DNA from: Maea johnstoni
Lineage: Eukaryota; Annelida; Polychaeta; Spionida; Magelonidae
Length of the DNA stretch: 64,000 nt
Assembly (NCBI GenBank): GCA_963942565.1
Contig: OZ012686.1
Location: forward strand, 33,842,968 to 33,906,967
Direction: 5' to 3'
Part shown: one piece after another, positions 25,942 through 37,201 of the stretch
How the letters are laid out: each line of letters opens with the position of its first letter
How positions within the stretch are numbered: position 1 is the first letter of the stretch
Notes under the pieces: generated by a model
Databases searched by the model: none
Told to the model about the DNA's origin: nothing
The model's input: only the letters and a program-made list of their open reading frames with translations
Program-made: the position numbers and the translations under genes

Positions 25942-26473
25942 AGTGGGAGAATTTTCCCAAGATATGATTTTTGTCTCATTGCGATGCATACCATATTAGC
26001 CATTAGCAGAGAAATTCAATGTATAGACAGAATAAGCCCAGCACTATTTGAAATGCAGTATTTCAAAAAGGGTGCATACGAATAGTTGATTTGACAGAAG
26101 GCTAAAGAGAGCAGCAGGAATCATTGGAGCATCCCTGTCAACGCACAGAGGGGAATCTGCAACCTGGCTAATCCATTCTGCTCCGTCGGTCCAGCTTAGA
26201 TTCTCCATTTCAAGCTCCGCTTTACACTGCCAGGCTATTGGAGCTGTAATAAAATTAAACGCAATTGAAATTCGATTAAACTGAATTAATTTTGGGCTGA
26301 GTGTGCGAGTGCGCTGGGGAAGTGGAATTGTTATTAAGGATTAGCTAGATGAAGGTAAAGGTGGAGGCGAGGGCCTTCTGGATGTCTGTCTGTTCGTCTC
26401 CGGATTAGACCTGCACGCTTGACCGATACTCGCACAGATAGATCTTAGGAATTGATCTTGAAAAAGTGCTTTT
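25942..26473. other. Intronic DNA just past the homeobox exon
   Basis: Repeat-free. From 26100 to 26420 it mixes GC-rich words with AATTGAAATTCGATTAAAC and AATTAATTTTGGG, in the style of a conserved element. An AATAAA is at 26248-26253. Conservation untested. Confidence 0.45.
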
Positions 26474-26608
26474 GATGATAGCTTTGTAGAATTGTCAGCA
26501 ATTGCCCTTTATTTCCTATATCTTAGTCAACATATTTTCATGGAAAATGATGATAGCTTTGTCAGCAAATGCCCTTTATTTCTGATATCTAAGTCAACAT
26601 ATTTTCAT
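26474..26608. repeat. Two-copy tandem repeat, period 75 bp
   Basis: 26474-26541 and 26549-26608 share GATGATAGCTTTGT, GTCAGCAA.TGCCCTTTA and AGTCAACATATTTTCAT. The second copy lacks about 8 bp. Confidence 0.92.
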
Positions 26609-27235
26609 TTGGAATATATGTTCTCTTGGTATGAATAAAAGAAATCCAAATTTAGTTTGAAGTTACGAATGTCGATGCATTGTTAACAACCTTTACTGTG
26701 AACACAGTTTCTTAATTTTTGCAAATTTTTAAAATGCATTTTTGGTATATACAAAACTACATTTTCTGAAAGAAAAATCTTTAACCAAGTTATTTGAAAT
26801 TGTATGCATGTCAAAGATGAGTCTTAAATCAAAGCAAATTCCAGTGCTTGTCGGAGATTTGTGTAAGTGACCTAGAGGATGCGAGCCTTGACCAGATACA
26901 TGTATAGGTGATGGTGTCTTAGCTCCCCCGGCAAAAAACCCGGGCAAACGAGCAGCGAGTTCATAACGTATTAAATAATTCATGGTGATTAGAAAAAAGG
27001 CCGCGGTAGCAACTGCTGGCCCGTGATTGAATGTTAGGATGATTCGAGGTAATCAGAGAGCGCTGGGGGTGGCCTGTGTGGCGCACTTTGCTGGCACGGG
27101 GGTTGCCCTGTCATGTTAATCTCTTGCTCGGCTTTAGGCTGGTTCTGCTGCTGCTGCTGGGGGGATCAGTGTCAGACCGTGCTGCTGGGGCCCAAGAGGA
27201 GCCTGGATAATGATCAGGCAAATCCTCTTCTCTGG
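26609..27235. other. Unique non-coding DNA
   Basis: AT-rich at the left, then higher complexity at 26930-27160, where a CTGCTG run and GGGGGGATCAG occur. No gene. Confidence 0.55.
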
Positions 27236-27475
27236 CCAGGTGGGCTGGCCACTTAGACCAACCAGGTAGACCTGCCAAATAGACTGGCTGCCAGGAAGAC
27301 TGGTCAGCTAGACCTGCCAGGTATACTGGTCAGGTAGATCTGCAAGGTAGACTGGCAAGCTAGACCTCCCAAATACACTGGTGAGGTATGCCTTCCAGGT
27401 AGACCTGCCAAAAAGACCGGTGAGGTAGACCTAGCAGCCAGGTAGACCAGTCAGGTAGACTGGCCAGGTAGACTT
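27236..27475. repeat. Degenerate AGGTAGACTGG minisatellite
   Basis: About twenty imperfect copies of a 10-12-bp word of the type CAGGTAGACCTG or AGGTAGACTGGTC. They sometimes alternate in a double unit of about 21-24 bp. Heavily diverged. Confidence 0.88.
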
Positions 27476-28290
27476 CTGCCTTGAGTAAGGTGAAAGTCAT
27501 AAGTAAATCCATGTGTTCCAGGTAACCGAATAGAATCTTAAAGGTAATATGAGGTAGGGGAGGGAGGAGCATGCAATTTCTGACTTGCCAGCAGCTGTGA
27601 GCAGCTTATAAGGGAAACGTGTGTTTAAAGGTGCCAGTCTCGTCTTTATGTCCAAAATATGACTTGAGCGACACGTTACCGTGACCAAGGAGATGATAGA
27701 CCGCAAGAATTTCAGATGCTTCTCCGAAAAGGTAATCTGTACAGGAGCGCTTCCTTCCACTCCTCGGAAGCATCCAGCCAGCCAGAGATATCGGATAAGA
27801 TTGCCACCCAAGACCGCACCTTTTCTGATGAGAGGTAGCAGTAGCCGTGGTGGGTCCACAATGTATGCTAATTTGTTTAGATTTATCCCCCAAATGTGGA
27901 TGAAAGGCAGAGAGTATGATGAAGCTGCCGCTTTATACAATGTGACACATGTTCATTTGTTTTCTACAAATTAGTAGCAGCGCAGCATGCCAACAGCGTA
28001 TTTCCAAGCACGCAAAGTCCAGATTAGCAAAGCAAATAATCCTACGACCATAAATTCATAATTAGGCAGCTTAATTGGCTCTGAATTTTTCATAACTAGG
28101 CAGATTGAAATCGGCTCTGCCTCACTGGAAGTCCACCGATTCCTTCCAAACAATTTCCCCGCTATTTTGTAATAATTTGCCGGCACACGCTGCTAAGCTA
28201 GAGAGACCCATGACTTGCGCTTGTAGGGGGAACTGTCTTGGGTGTTCTTTTGGAAGAATGAGATAGAGACTGCTGGCCTCAAGGGTTCTC
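27476..28290. other. Unique non-coding DNA
   Basis: A minus-strand frame of 147 codons (27497-27940) has no recognisable domain and is treated as chance. 27700-28180 looks regulatory in style. Confidence 0.5.
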
Positions 28291-28560
28291 AGGGTGCTAC
28301 CTTCAGTTCTGGGCTGGGTTAGGGGTGTCCTGATGCTGCTGAAGGTTCTGGCTTAGGGGTAATCAGGGTAGTACCCTCGGATCTGAGGAAGGGTAGTGCT
28401 GTTCTGTTGTCACTGAGATTATGATAGGGTGCTAGCCTATGGGTACTGTGGGATCTACCACGATATCTGGGATGGGGTAGGGTGTATTATGTCAATGTGG
28501 GTATTGCAGGGTGCTGGCCCTAAGCTACCCTGGGTACCTCATCTGGGGTGGGGTAAGCAG
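28291..28560. repeat. Degenerate tandem repeat, four units of 61-82 bp
   Basis: AGGGT-G/A-CT-type anchors at 28291, 28365, 28426 and 28508 are each followed about 25-45 bp later by ATCTGGG..GGGGTAGGGT-like sequence. Confidence 0.65.
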
Positions 28561-29629
28561 CTCTGAATTAAGGATGTCTTGGTTGAATGATGGCATTATA
28601 GGTAAGCCAGATTGCTGTGCTCCTTGCTATTTGACATTCATTTAGGGGCCCAGCCCAGAGCAGGAGGGAGCCAGGTATTCTAATAGATCCGCTATGGTAC
28701 TAGACCTGAAGTGCCTCCACCCACCCTCTGATGGTGGGTGGGAGGAGTCAATTGACTCGCTGGACTCAATCTACCAGCTCACCAGTAGCCATTTACATTA
28801 GCTAATGTTTTTATGGCGGCCATTGGTGGAGTAGATAATAGTGATTCTCCTGCCCGTTTTATGACCACTCTAATCATGTGTATTTGCTCTCCTTAGGGCA
28901 CTGCCAGGATTTCACAGAAGGTGGTGCCTTTTGAGGTGGTGGGGTTGGGTAAGGGGTTTTCAGTCAATATGAAAGAAGAGTTTCACCATGATGATAGCTT
29001 ATCAGTCATTATTAAAGAAAATATCTATGACATTATGTAAGGTTTTTAGACATTTTTATGAAAAGTGCTATATTGACTCTACAAGGGTTCAGTCAAAATC
29101 CCTGAAAAATGGCATGTAGACTTTATAGGTTTTAAATAAGAAGGGAACTCTTTGTGTTACCCTTATTAAATGCACACCTATATTTAACCCTTTATTTCTC
29201 TGCTAATTGATTCAATATCAGTGGTTATACTTAGTCAGTTGCTGGAAGCAGCAGTAGCATCAGCAGAAAGGCCAGTAGTAGTAGCAGCAGTGGTAGTAGT
29301 AGTAGTAGCAGGAACCAGGCAAGTGTGACAGAGACAAGCAGACAGCACCTAATCACATTGTACAACAAAAACAATTTAATTAAGCGCTAATTAGATTTCA
29401 TAGTTTTTGGATCAACATTGACAAGATGAAACAGCGGAGGAGCCGCCAAGTTTAGCGGGCGAGCTGATGCTAATTTATTTAAGTTGTGTGGTTATCTCAA
29501 GCAGTGGTGATTTGGAAGAATATACCGAGCTGTCACTCACGAGTTTACGAGACTAACAGGGAAGGTGTGAGACTCTAGAGGGAAGTGAGACAAGGAGCAC
29601 AAGTTCAGCGACTCTCCTCATTGGTTCTC
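28561..29629. other. Unique non-coding DNA with a short AGT/AGC tract
   Basis: Interrupted AGC and AGT triplets lie at 29246-29311. TTTAACCCTTTATTT near 29184 looks like an end of the TTAA-ended element family, but no partner end was found. Confidence 0.5.
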
Positions 29630-29843
29630 TTAACCCCCTCATGCCGGTGTCTGACGAATCTTGCTATATCTTCATGACAAGGCATTCCATGGAAGATCTT
29701 TGAAGGAGGAATGTTGATCATCTCCCAAGCAATAAGTCTCCTTGAAGTATTTTGAGACTGTTTGTTTGATTAAGTTACTTTCAATAAAAATCCTAGGTTC
29801 AGATGACATTTGTCAAGGGGCTCACTTGGTATAAAATGGTTAA
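29630..29843 (+). mobile_element. TTAA-ended short element, copy A (piggyBac-like MITE candidate)
   Basis: A 214-bp segment from TTAACCCCCTCATGCCGGTG to TATAAAATGGTTAA. Internal sequence around GAAGGAGGAATGTTGATCA matches copies at 52.8 and 56.2 kb. The TTAA at both ends followed by CC inside fits target duplications and termini of the piggyBac superfamily. The element is far too short to encode a transposase. The right TTAA is followed directly by CCAACTCATTCTCAGCAG, which resembles a left end, so another copy may abut it. Family assignment is inference. Confidence 0.65.
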
Positions 29844-30275
29844 CCAACTCATTCTCAGCAGTGATCTGCAATTGGTCTGAAATATTTGTAAATGATAAAT
29901 TAAGGGTCCCCCCTCTTTTAGTTGCTCCCTAGTTGAGGGAGAGTCCAGCAGGGGGCAGTCATTATCTGTGAGCAGTCAGGTAGCAAGAGAGCATGCTGCC
30001 TCCTACCTGCTGGTCCCACACGACTCGCTGCTCCCCCGTTGACTTTCTCCCAGCGATCCCGGGGAGGATCTCGGGGAGGAGCGGCACGCAAGGCAATAAT
30101 TAAGCATTGTACGCTGGAACGATGCACCGTTTATGCTGTGCCGGCCACTTTGTGGGCCAGGCGCTGATTTCTGAACTTGCCATGTAAATGGCTTGATGAG
30201 AATCGCAATTATTGTCACATTGGGGTCTACTCCCTCCTGTCAAGGGCGGCAAGGCATTCAGGAGAGAGTCACAAA
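29844..30275. other. DNA between TTAA-ended elements
   Basis: It starts with an element-like end. The rest (29930-30240) is GC-rich unique sequence. No gene. Confidence 0.5.
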
Positions 30276-30685
30276 TGCACTTTCATTGCTTGTATGTGCT
30301 TTAGTGTGAAAGATGTAAGGGAATAGCTGGGATGGAGGGGTTAGGTCTGTACATCTTATTGATCACAATACTTCAATGAGCTTTTACAGGAAAGATATAT
30401 GCAAAACAGCCTAGCTTATTTCAGCCTCTGCAGGCATGAAGGCATCAAGTAAAAACTGGAGCCTGCCTACCTTAAATGAATGCAATATCTTCACTCAATT
30501 TCTCTACTTTTGATTGGCATCTGTGAGAAAGATATCACCTTGATGATTGGGGCTTGTATAAGTCGTGGTAGGACTGAAGGGAACTGCTATTAAGTGAAAA
30601 CCGAAATGAACTTTCTTGCACTTGCGTGAGGAAGATGTAAGGGAAAGAGATGGGTTTATTTTAGCTCAGTGCAGGAGAGAAGGGG
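30276..30685. repeat. Degenerate repeat with GTGARRAAGATRTAAGGG anchors
   Basis: Related anchors at 30306, 30388, 30533 and 30626. The first and last share AATG.ACTTTC upstream and AAGATGTAAGGGAA. The block ends GCAGGAGAGAAGGGG directly before the TTAA of copy B, resembling a right element end. It may be remnants of the same family. Confidence 0.55.
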
Positions 30686-30899
30686 TTAACCATTCCAATG
30701 CTGAGGCTACTTTTGTCTTAAGCACAAGGAAGCAAACATTCTTGAAAATCATCTAAACTCTGTCATGTTGGTATTCATTTAGTAGCTCTTGCCGAGTATT
30801 ATCAAATGAGTACCTAAATGCCAGGGTTTTAGTCATTTTTTGAAGACTTTTGCATGATTTTGTATTGGCCATATTAGAAATCAGCAGCATAAGGGTTAA
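30686..30899 (-). mobile_element. TTAA-ended short element, copy B (inverse orientation)
   Basis: A 214-bp segment from TTAACCATTCCAATGCTGAGG to CAGCATAAGGGTTAA, the same length as copy A. The ends are inverted repeats (TTAACC..T..ATGCTG). Its interior matches the complement of copy D around AAACTTTTGAAAAT and near the GGGTTTT region, so it lies in the opposite sense. Confidence 0.65.
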
Positions 30900-31710
30900 G
30901 GTAGAAGTGGAGCCGGCACACCTGAGCTGCGGCGGCGAGGGTTCTCCAGGCAGCAGCAGCAGGGGGATCAGCCACGGCTAATAGCACAATATGAGACCAA
31001 GAGGACAGGGAGCAGGGGCTGTTATGGGCGAAAATTGACACGGGCGGAAATGGGAGCAGACCTTATCTGTCCGAGCAGCACAGATAAAAATAAAAGGGAT
31101 CAGGGACTCGGACATGGATACCTGGGAGCGAGAAAGGAAGGAATTATCACCTGGCTCCAGCTGCAGATAGCAGCCATATTACACAGTCAAACTTCAGGAT
31201 TTTCATAATAGAATTTTCCACACTGCTTTTGATTCGTAAATCAGTACTGTGACACTTGTAATTCTTTTTGGTCATACTACTTCTTATACTATATTTAATG
31301 GCAATAACACTTTCGAAACTTAACCTGGCACTTTCAAAAATAATGGTTGAATATTTGCTGGGATGGATTTTACGAGTAGCAGTGGCTGAACCAGCCAGTG
31401 AACCCGATTTCCAATTCTAAATGTTCCTTTTCTTGTGAATAATGTCTCTTTGGTTTTGCTTACACCAATGAGGTAGATCTACCTCTTTGTGAAAATGAAG
31501 CCCCTCCCAGAACTAACCCCTCCACAGAAATCCTGGATGTGGGCAAGTGTAGTAGCAATAGTAGCAGAAGTGGTATGCATGCATGAGCCATGTGTCTGTA
31601 TTATTCAGATGTATGTAATTGTATCAGGTGCCAGTTTGGCAGCGGGGGACCCCCACCTCCAGCAGGGCAGAGATAGACAGGCGAGACTGAGGCGGCACAG
31701 AAGCGGACCT
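30900..31710. other. Unique non-coding DNA
   Basis: A CAG run followed by GGGGGATCAG lies near 30950. AT-rich from 31180. No gene. Confidence 0.55.
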
Positions 31711-31790
31711 ACACACACACACACGCACAGACATACACACACACACGCACAGACACATGCACATACACACACACACACAAATCCTACATA
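31711..31790. repeat. (AC)n microsatellite with GCACAGAC variants
   Basis: AC units with recurring ACGCACAGACATAC interruptions, indicating a longer internal period. Confidence 0.95.
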
Positions 31791-31980
31791 CACACTATTG
31801 TCATGGAGCCTTGCCAGTTCTAAGACAACTGATTAGGAACCCTTGATTGACCAATCTTTGCCAGATAATGGAGTTAAGTTTGGTTCAGAGGTTTTGGCAT
31901 TTATCAATTTTGTTTTAATAGTTGGTGTGAAAGGATAGTGTCTTTGGGCTTGTGAGATGAGCTGTTGGCCTCTGGAGACT

Positions 31981-32308
31981 GCTGCTGCTGTTGTTGGTGG
32001 TGGTGGTTGTGGTTGTTGTGGAGGGGCGGCTCTAGATTTGGTGGGGCTTATTTTCTTAGCCACTCAACTGTGTCAGCGTGATAGCCCTTGCCCTCCTGCA
32101 GTGCTTAATGTTGGGCAAGACGCCTGGGACAGCCACAGCAGCAGCAGCGGCAGCAGCAATGGAAGCGGTGATGGCCTTGCAATATTTCCCCTCCCTCTTT
32201 AGCCTTGCAGCGCTAGTTAAAACCAGCAAGAAACTCCTCATGGCTGCTCCTGGGACCCACTCCTCCTCCTCCTCCTCCTCCTTCTCCTCCTCCTCCTTCT
32301 CCTTCTCT
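31981..32308. repeat. Cluster of short triplet repeats
   Basis: (CTG/GTT/GGT)n at 31981-32021, (CAG)n at 32135-32158 and (TCC/TTC)n at 32261-32308, with unique DNA between. Low-complexity frames on both strands derive from these. Confidence 0.85.
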
Positions 32309-35300
32309 ATGGCCGCCAGAGAGAAAATAGCTTACAGATGCAAAAATAACTTGTGCCGCAACGGGCCAGGCACCCGTAACGGCTCTGACGTCGGGGAGCG
32401 CTCCAAACAGCTCTCCGCCGCCCCAGCAGCCTGCGCGCCCGCCACCTTGGCCTTGGTGGGCTGATTTGTGGCCTGGCTTCTCACTTGGCTTACTTCCCAT
32501 GTACATTTCACATGTACGTTTCAGATGTTCATTTCATGTGTGGTGTATCTGCTCGTGTTATTCTGTGTGTTCACCGCCTGCTAAGCAGGGGCGAGTGACA
32601 GATACTGCCACTGGCAGCTCACCTCTTACACTGATAATGTTGATGCTACTGCTACTGCTACTACTTCTTCTTCACCACCCACAACCTCTATCTACAGCAT
32701 GTTCGAAAGTTGCCAGTGACTTAGGATAAGCTGGGGTTTCCCTCATCCATTTCTCTGAATGTTTCGACAATTAATGCAACATTTCAAATTTGTCTGAGGA
32801 ATGATTGTTTCTCAGAAGATGAAAAACTTTGACATTGTGTATTATTTTAAAATCACAAATGTGCTTTGTAGCTTCAGATATATGCTTTCTACATTGAGGA
32901 AGTGAAGCATGTTTGTTCATAGACATCTCCTGAGATGCATTTTCTTCCCAACCCCCTTACCCTCCCTCTCCCCCCTTTTCCTTGTCCCCTGCTGCGTCAA
33001 CCTGATCGTGGATGGCGTGGCGAGGTTGAAAGTTTTTGCCAGTTTAATTAAGGACGGGATAAAAGAGGAGAGGTAGTGAGCCGCCGTGCACCCAATGAGT
33101 GTCGGAATCCGAGCGCTGGTCACCTACTCCTGATCTTAGGGAGCAAATTAGATGGCGCAGCAAAGTTTATTACCCGACTACCAATTTGATCTGGCTGGGA
33201 TTGTGGCCGGATGTTATTACTGACTATTGGTAGGGTTTCTTTATGATGGCATTTTTATCTGTCATATTTCTCCCGTTGCCCGCGCTAGGTATCAATTTCG
33301 GGGCGCGCATCCAAGAGGGAAAATGAGATGATATTAATAATGTTTTGAATGAAAGCAAGAATTTCATCACAGATAGAGGACGATCGTTTCACCTCAAACC
33401 AACTTCCCCCTCATCAACTCGATTGTAAAGATGGCTCTTCATTGGATAGGAAATTATCCTGTTGAAATAATACTGGCTAAATAAGGCAGTTGTGAGATTG
33501 GCATCTCATGGAGTTGATGATTTTGTGAGCAGTCTGGTTGTGCTATAGGTACTGTGACACTAAACCACGTACTTCATGCAAATTACACTCAAATATAAGG
33601 GAAAAAAGTACCAAAAGTTTCCCTACTTAATATATGCAAGTTTATTTTGATAAGTTAAACTTACAATCTATTGATTTTATGTTTGTAGGGCAAGGGAAGT
33701 TTGGAAGGGTTACTAGATAAGCCAACTTTCCCCACAGTGGAGAGAGGCATTTTGAATCGAGTTTACGACTTGGCAGTGGTTTTTGTTCAGTGGAATAATG
33801 GAAGTTAGCTGGCAAAAGGCACGATTCTTTCTTCCTTGCGTGGCTCTGCGTCCATCCATTGGTTCTCATGGCTTCTCTTTGCCACTGCTGCTGCCGTTGC
33901 CGGTTGCTCAGGTGCCCGATTTCAGCTGTAATGTTTTTCTAATCGGCATATAATCACATTCGGCCGGCTAGGGGAATGCTCTCAGCTCATTTGTCACCTG
34001 TCAGCCTTAATATCTCCCGTAGCCCCTCCCCTCTGCACCGATAATTATAATTGTGGTTGATGAGGTAGATCTAATGTTCTAGCTGACTGGTTACGCTCAT
34101 TCGTGTAATGTTAGTTTGGGCAATTTGATTGCCTATACAAAAGGGAAATTGGCTTTTAAATGAGCTCTGGGAGCCTGGCACAATTTTTGCCTAGACTTGT
34201 GTTGTTGGCTTTATATTGTGTTGATGCAGGTTTAATGATCCTTATGCAGGACGCAAGCTGGAGTTGGCCCAAAAGCACAGAAATGGGAGGGGGTGAGGAC
34301 AACCCTAAATCTCGAAAACATTCCCGTCCCCCCTCTTAATTTCTAGAGTGTATGGCAATTTAGTGGTGGGAACATTTCTGGGTCGCTCTGTTTCATGTTG
34401 TCCAGAGCGATCGGCCGGGCGGCAAGATCGCCATTATATTCCCCTTAATCTTCCCCGGCCAAATTCCTATTCATCTAGCGAGTGAAATTCTAAGGTTTTG
34501 CCCGCTGCCTGCGATGGAGCTCATCATCAATCTCGATATCTCGCGAGCTGCGCTATTCTCACTGAAAGAAATCCGGTGTGATAAATGCATGGATGGTCAT
34601 TCAGTAGGTTTGCACGCTCGCCCTTGCATCGTAAGAGTAGTCCCAGTCATGGAGACAGAGGGTGAAGGAGTTTTTTTTAAACTCCTCCCCCTCTCCCTAT
34701 TTAGATCTTAAACCTAAGTTTTCCTCGGAATAAATATATAGCACTTTCCTTCAATCTTTTTTTGAAAAGGATTTACACTCCTTAATAAAAAAATAAAAAA
34801 ATCTACTTCTTCAAAACTTTTGACTTCTTCCTTTCCAGATTTTAACCTTGAGGTTACATACACCCCTTGAGAAAGTGTTAAAGAATTAGGTTTCTTCCAT
34901 GCATTTTACTCGCCCCGCCAAAAGCCAAAATGGCAAAAGAGAAAGTCTCCGCTGCCACCAGGGCCGCCAAGAGCCTGCTTAGGTGATTATGAATATGCAA
35001 GTCTTCGGAGGTTCTGTTAATAGGCCCTGCTCCGAATTAACCTGGCATGAATCATGGGAGCAAATTGAATATGTGCCGTTTTTCCTGCTTGGCTGGTGCC
35101 GACTCTCACCCTCTTGACCCCCGCGCTGCTATTTGCATGAAATTTGTTTGGGTCGCATTGTTTTAAAATTGAAAGCGCCCGGCTAATGGCGGCGGCCCGA
35201 TGGAACAGAATTGATTTTTGCCTCCCGCCAGTGACATAATTTTCCAAATCTTATCAGGGCGTTTCTCAAGTTACATTTTAATGGTGTTTTCAATCCGTTA

Positions 35301-36691
35301 TCAAAATTTTAATTTGGGTTGCCATGGTGAGGGAGGGAAGAGTTAGCGGCGGTGAGGAGAGGAATAATTTATCACCCAGAGATATGTGGCGAGGCAAGGC
35401 ACTGATTTGTTGTGTCAGGGCCCTGTAATACTGCTACTACTACTAATGCTAAGCAGACTCACTGCGCTTTGCTTTGCACTTGGAATCGTGCTAATCCGAC
35501 TGGGACCGGGGTGCATACAGGATTTCAGTTGAGGGGGGTTCTCTATAATGAGAAGGGGCATGCATTTCCAGCCATAATTGGTGTTTTCAATGATAAAATG
35601 TGCATGTTTATCTTTTAATGTGAAGGGGTAAGCAGACCTTGAATTTCCTTCCGTTTTCTGCTGCTGAGAACATGGCTGATTTCAGAGCATTACAGAGGCT
35701 GATGGGGTTCAAAGGGGTGCAGGGATACAAGGAGTTACAGGGGTATTTAGGGTACATAGTGGGTAGTTGAGGGTGTTGGGGTGCTCTGTGGCCATGCTGC
35801 TGGCTAGGCTGCAGGAATGTTCCACTAGGTGCTGCTGCTGCTTCTGATGGCTGTCCCATGCGGTTCTGGGCTGCAGTTCTGGTTGGTCAGCATCCAGGCT
35901 GCTGCTGCTGCACACATCCCCTCCACCCCTCCACAACCCTCCACTGCTACCCAAACCCTAGCTATTGTCCTGGTACATTTAACCACAAAGAACCAGGGGT
36001 GTCCAAGGATACAAGACTATCAGTATTGGAGAATAGCACAATTCATTCCTGGAAATGTGAGAACATCTATGAAAAAAGTTAAATGTATCAAAGTTATCGT
36101 ATTTGTGATAATAAGACATTAAAGTGGCGGGATACCCTGCAAACCCTTGGAGCATTGTGTAGCTATTCTTTTTACTGTGCACAGTTTACCTACTTTCCTC
36201 TTAGCGTAGCAGGCTACTTGTCTAGTGGTGATAAATATTGAGAAGTGGCGAGGCAGCGCGCGCGCGGGCGGTAGCCGTAGCAGCAGCGGCGGCCGAGAGG
36301 AGTAGGAGGTATCGGCCCAGGGGGAGCCACTGAGCATCTGCGGAGCGCATTAGACATTCAGCATGCACACCTCTGCTCTGCCCCGCTCTCCCTAGACCGG
36401 CTACTTGTTTCCAAAGGGCACAGTTTTACTTGAATTGAATTTAGCCATGAATAGGGATGTATTGCAGAGTAGTTAACGGCCGATATCGATGCCGCCGCGT
36501 CTATTGTAGACAGGGAGGCTGGAGGAGGCTATGATACTCATCAGAGCCTCGCACCGGAGGCCGAGTAGTATGAACAAGTACGCAATCTAGCTGAGAGTTT
36601 CATTTGAATTTCCTTGAGGAAAAAAACTTGGAGAAGGCTAAGATTTCCTGGGAAATGTGGGTTGTATTTTGTGGGGTAGCGGGCCTCCACC
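32309..36691. other. Unique non-coding DNA, candidate regulatory blocks
   Basis: Blocks at about 32990-33400, 33860-34520 and 34900-35400 are repeat-free, of high complexity and rich in AATTTG, TAATTA and ATTTGCAT words. Degenerate GGGGTA-type short repeats lie at 35701-35790. A (CG)n-rich spot (GCGCGCGCGGGCGG) is near 36256. No gene seen. Confidence 0.45.
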
Positions 36692-36725
36692 CCAGCAGCA
36701 GCAACAGCAACAGCAGCAGCAGCAG
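36692..36725. repeat. (CAG)n tract
   Basis: CAGCAGCAACAGCAACAGC followed by more CAG. Confidence 0.92.
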
Positions 36726-36968
36726 TAGGCAAAAGTAGCAAATTAGAGCCTGCAATTACAGCACATGGAAAGCTGGGGATAACATTTCACGGTAATTTGG
36801 AGGGGTATCTGCAGTGAAAGCCAGGCTCCCATATCAAGCAGATAAGAGTGTTTTTGGGAGCAGCAGCTGTCGGGAGCTGCGGGCCAGGGGGCCTAGGTCT
36901 GAGAGCTGGGATCTACAGGATTGCCACACAGGAACGGGCACGGGAATGGAGAGAAGGGGGTGGGGGTC

Positions 36969-37153
36969 CATCAGCATCATTATTATCATCACTATCATCA
37001 TCATCATCATCATCATCACCACAAATATCCAAAATGATTTTTGATTTTCATCATCACCTTTTCATGGTCAACATTTTTTTTCATCATCATTATCATTATC
37101 ATCACCACAAATTTCAAAAATGACCTTTGCTTTTCATCATCACCTTTTCATGG

Positions 37154-37198
<45 letters not shown>
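36969..37198. repeat. (ATC)n array containing an 86-bp duplication
   Basis: (ATC)n at 36969-37018, 37081-37105 and 37154-37198. Between them, 37015-37070 and 37101-37156 are two copies of a 56-bp block (ATCACCACAAAT... to ...CCTTTTCATGGTCA), with a period of 86 bp. Confidence 0.93.

Positions 37199-37201
<3 letters not shown>

Noticed and set aside
26248-26253. AATAAA as a poly(A) signal for a truncated transcript
   Set aside because: The hexamer is common in intron DNA; without transcript data it is only noted next to the candidate acceptor.
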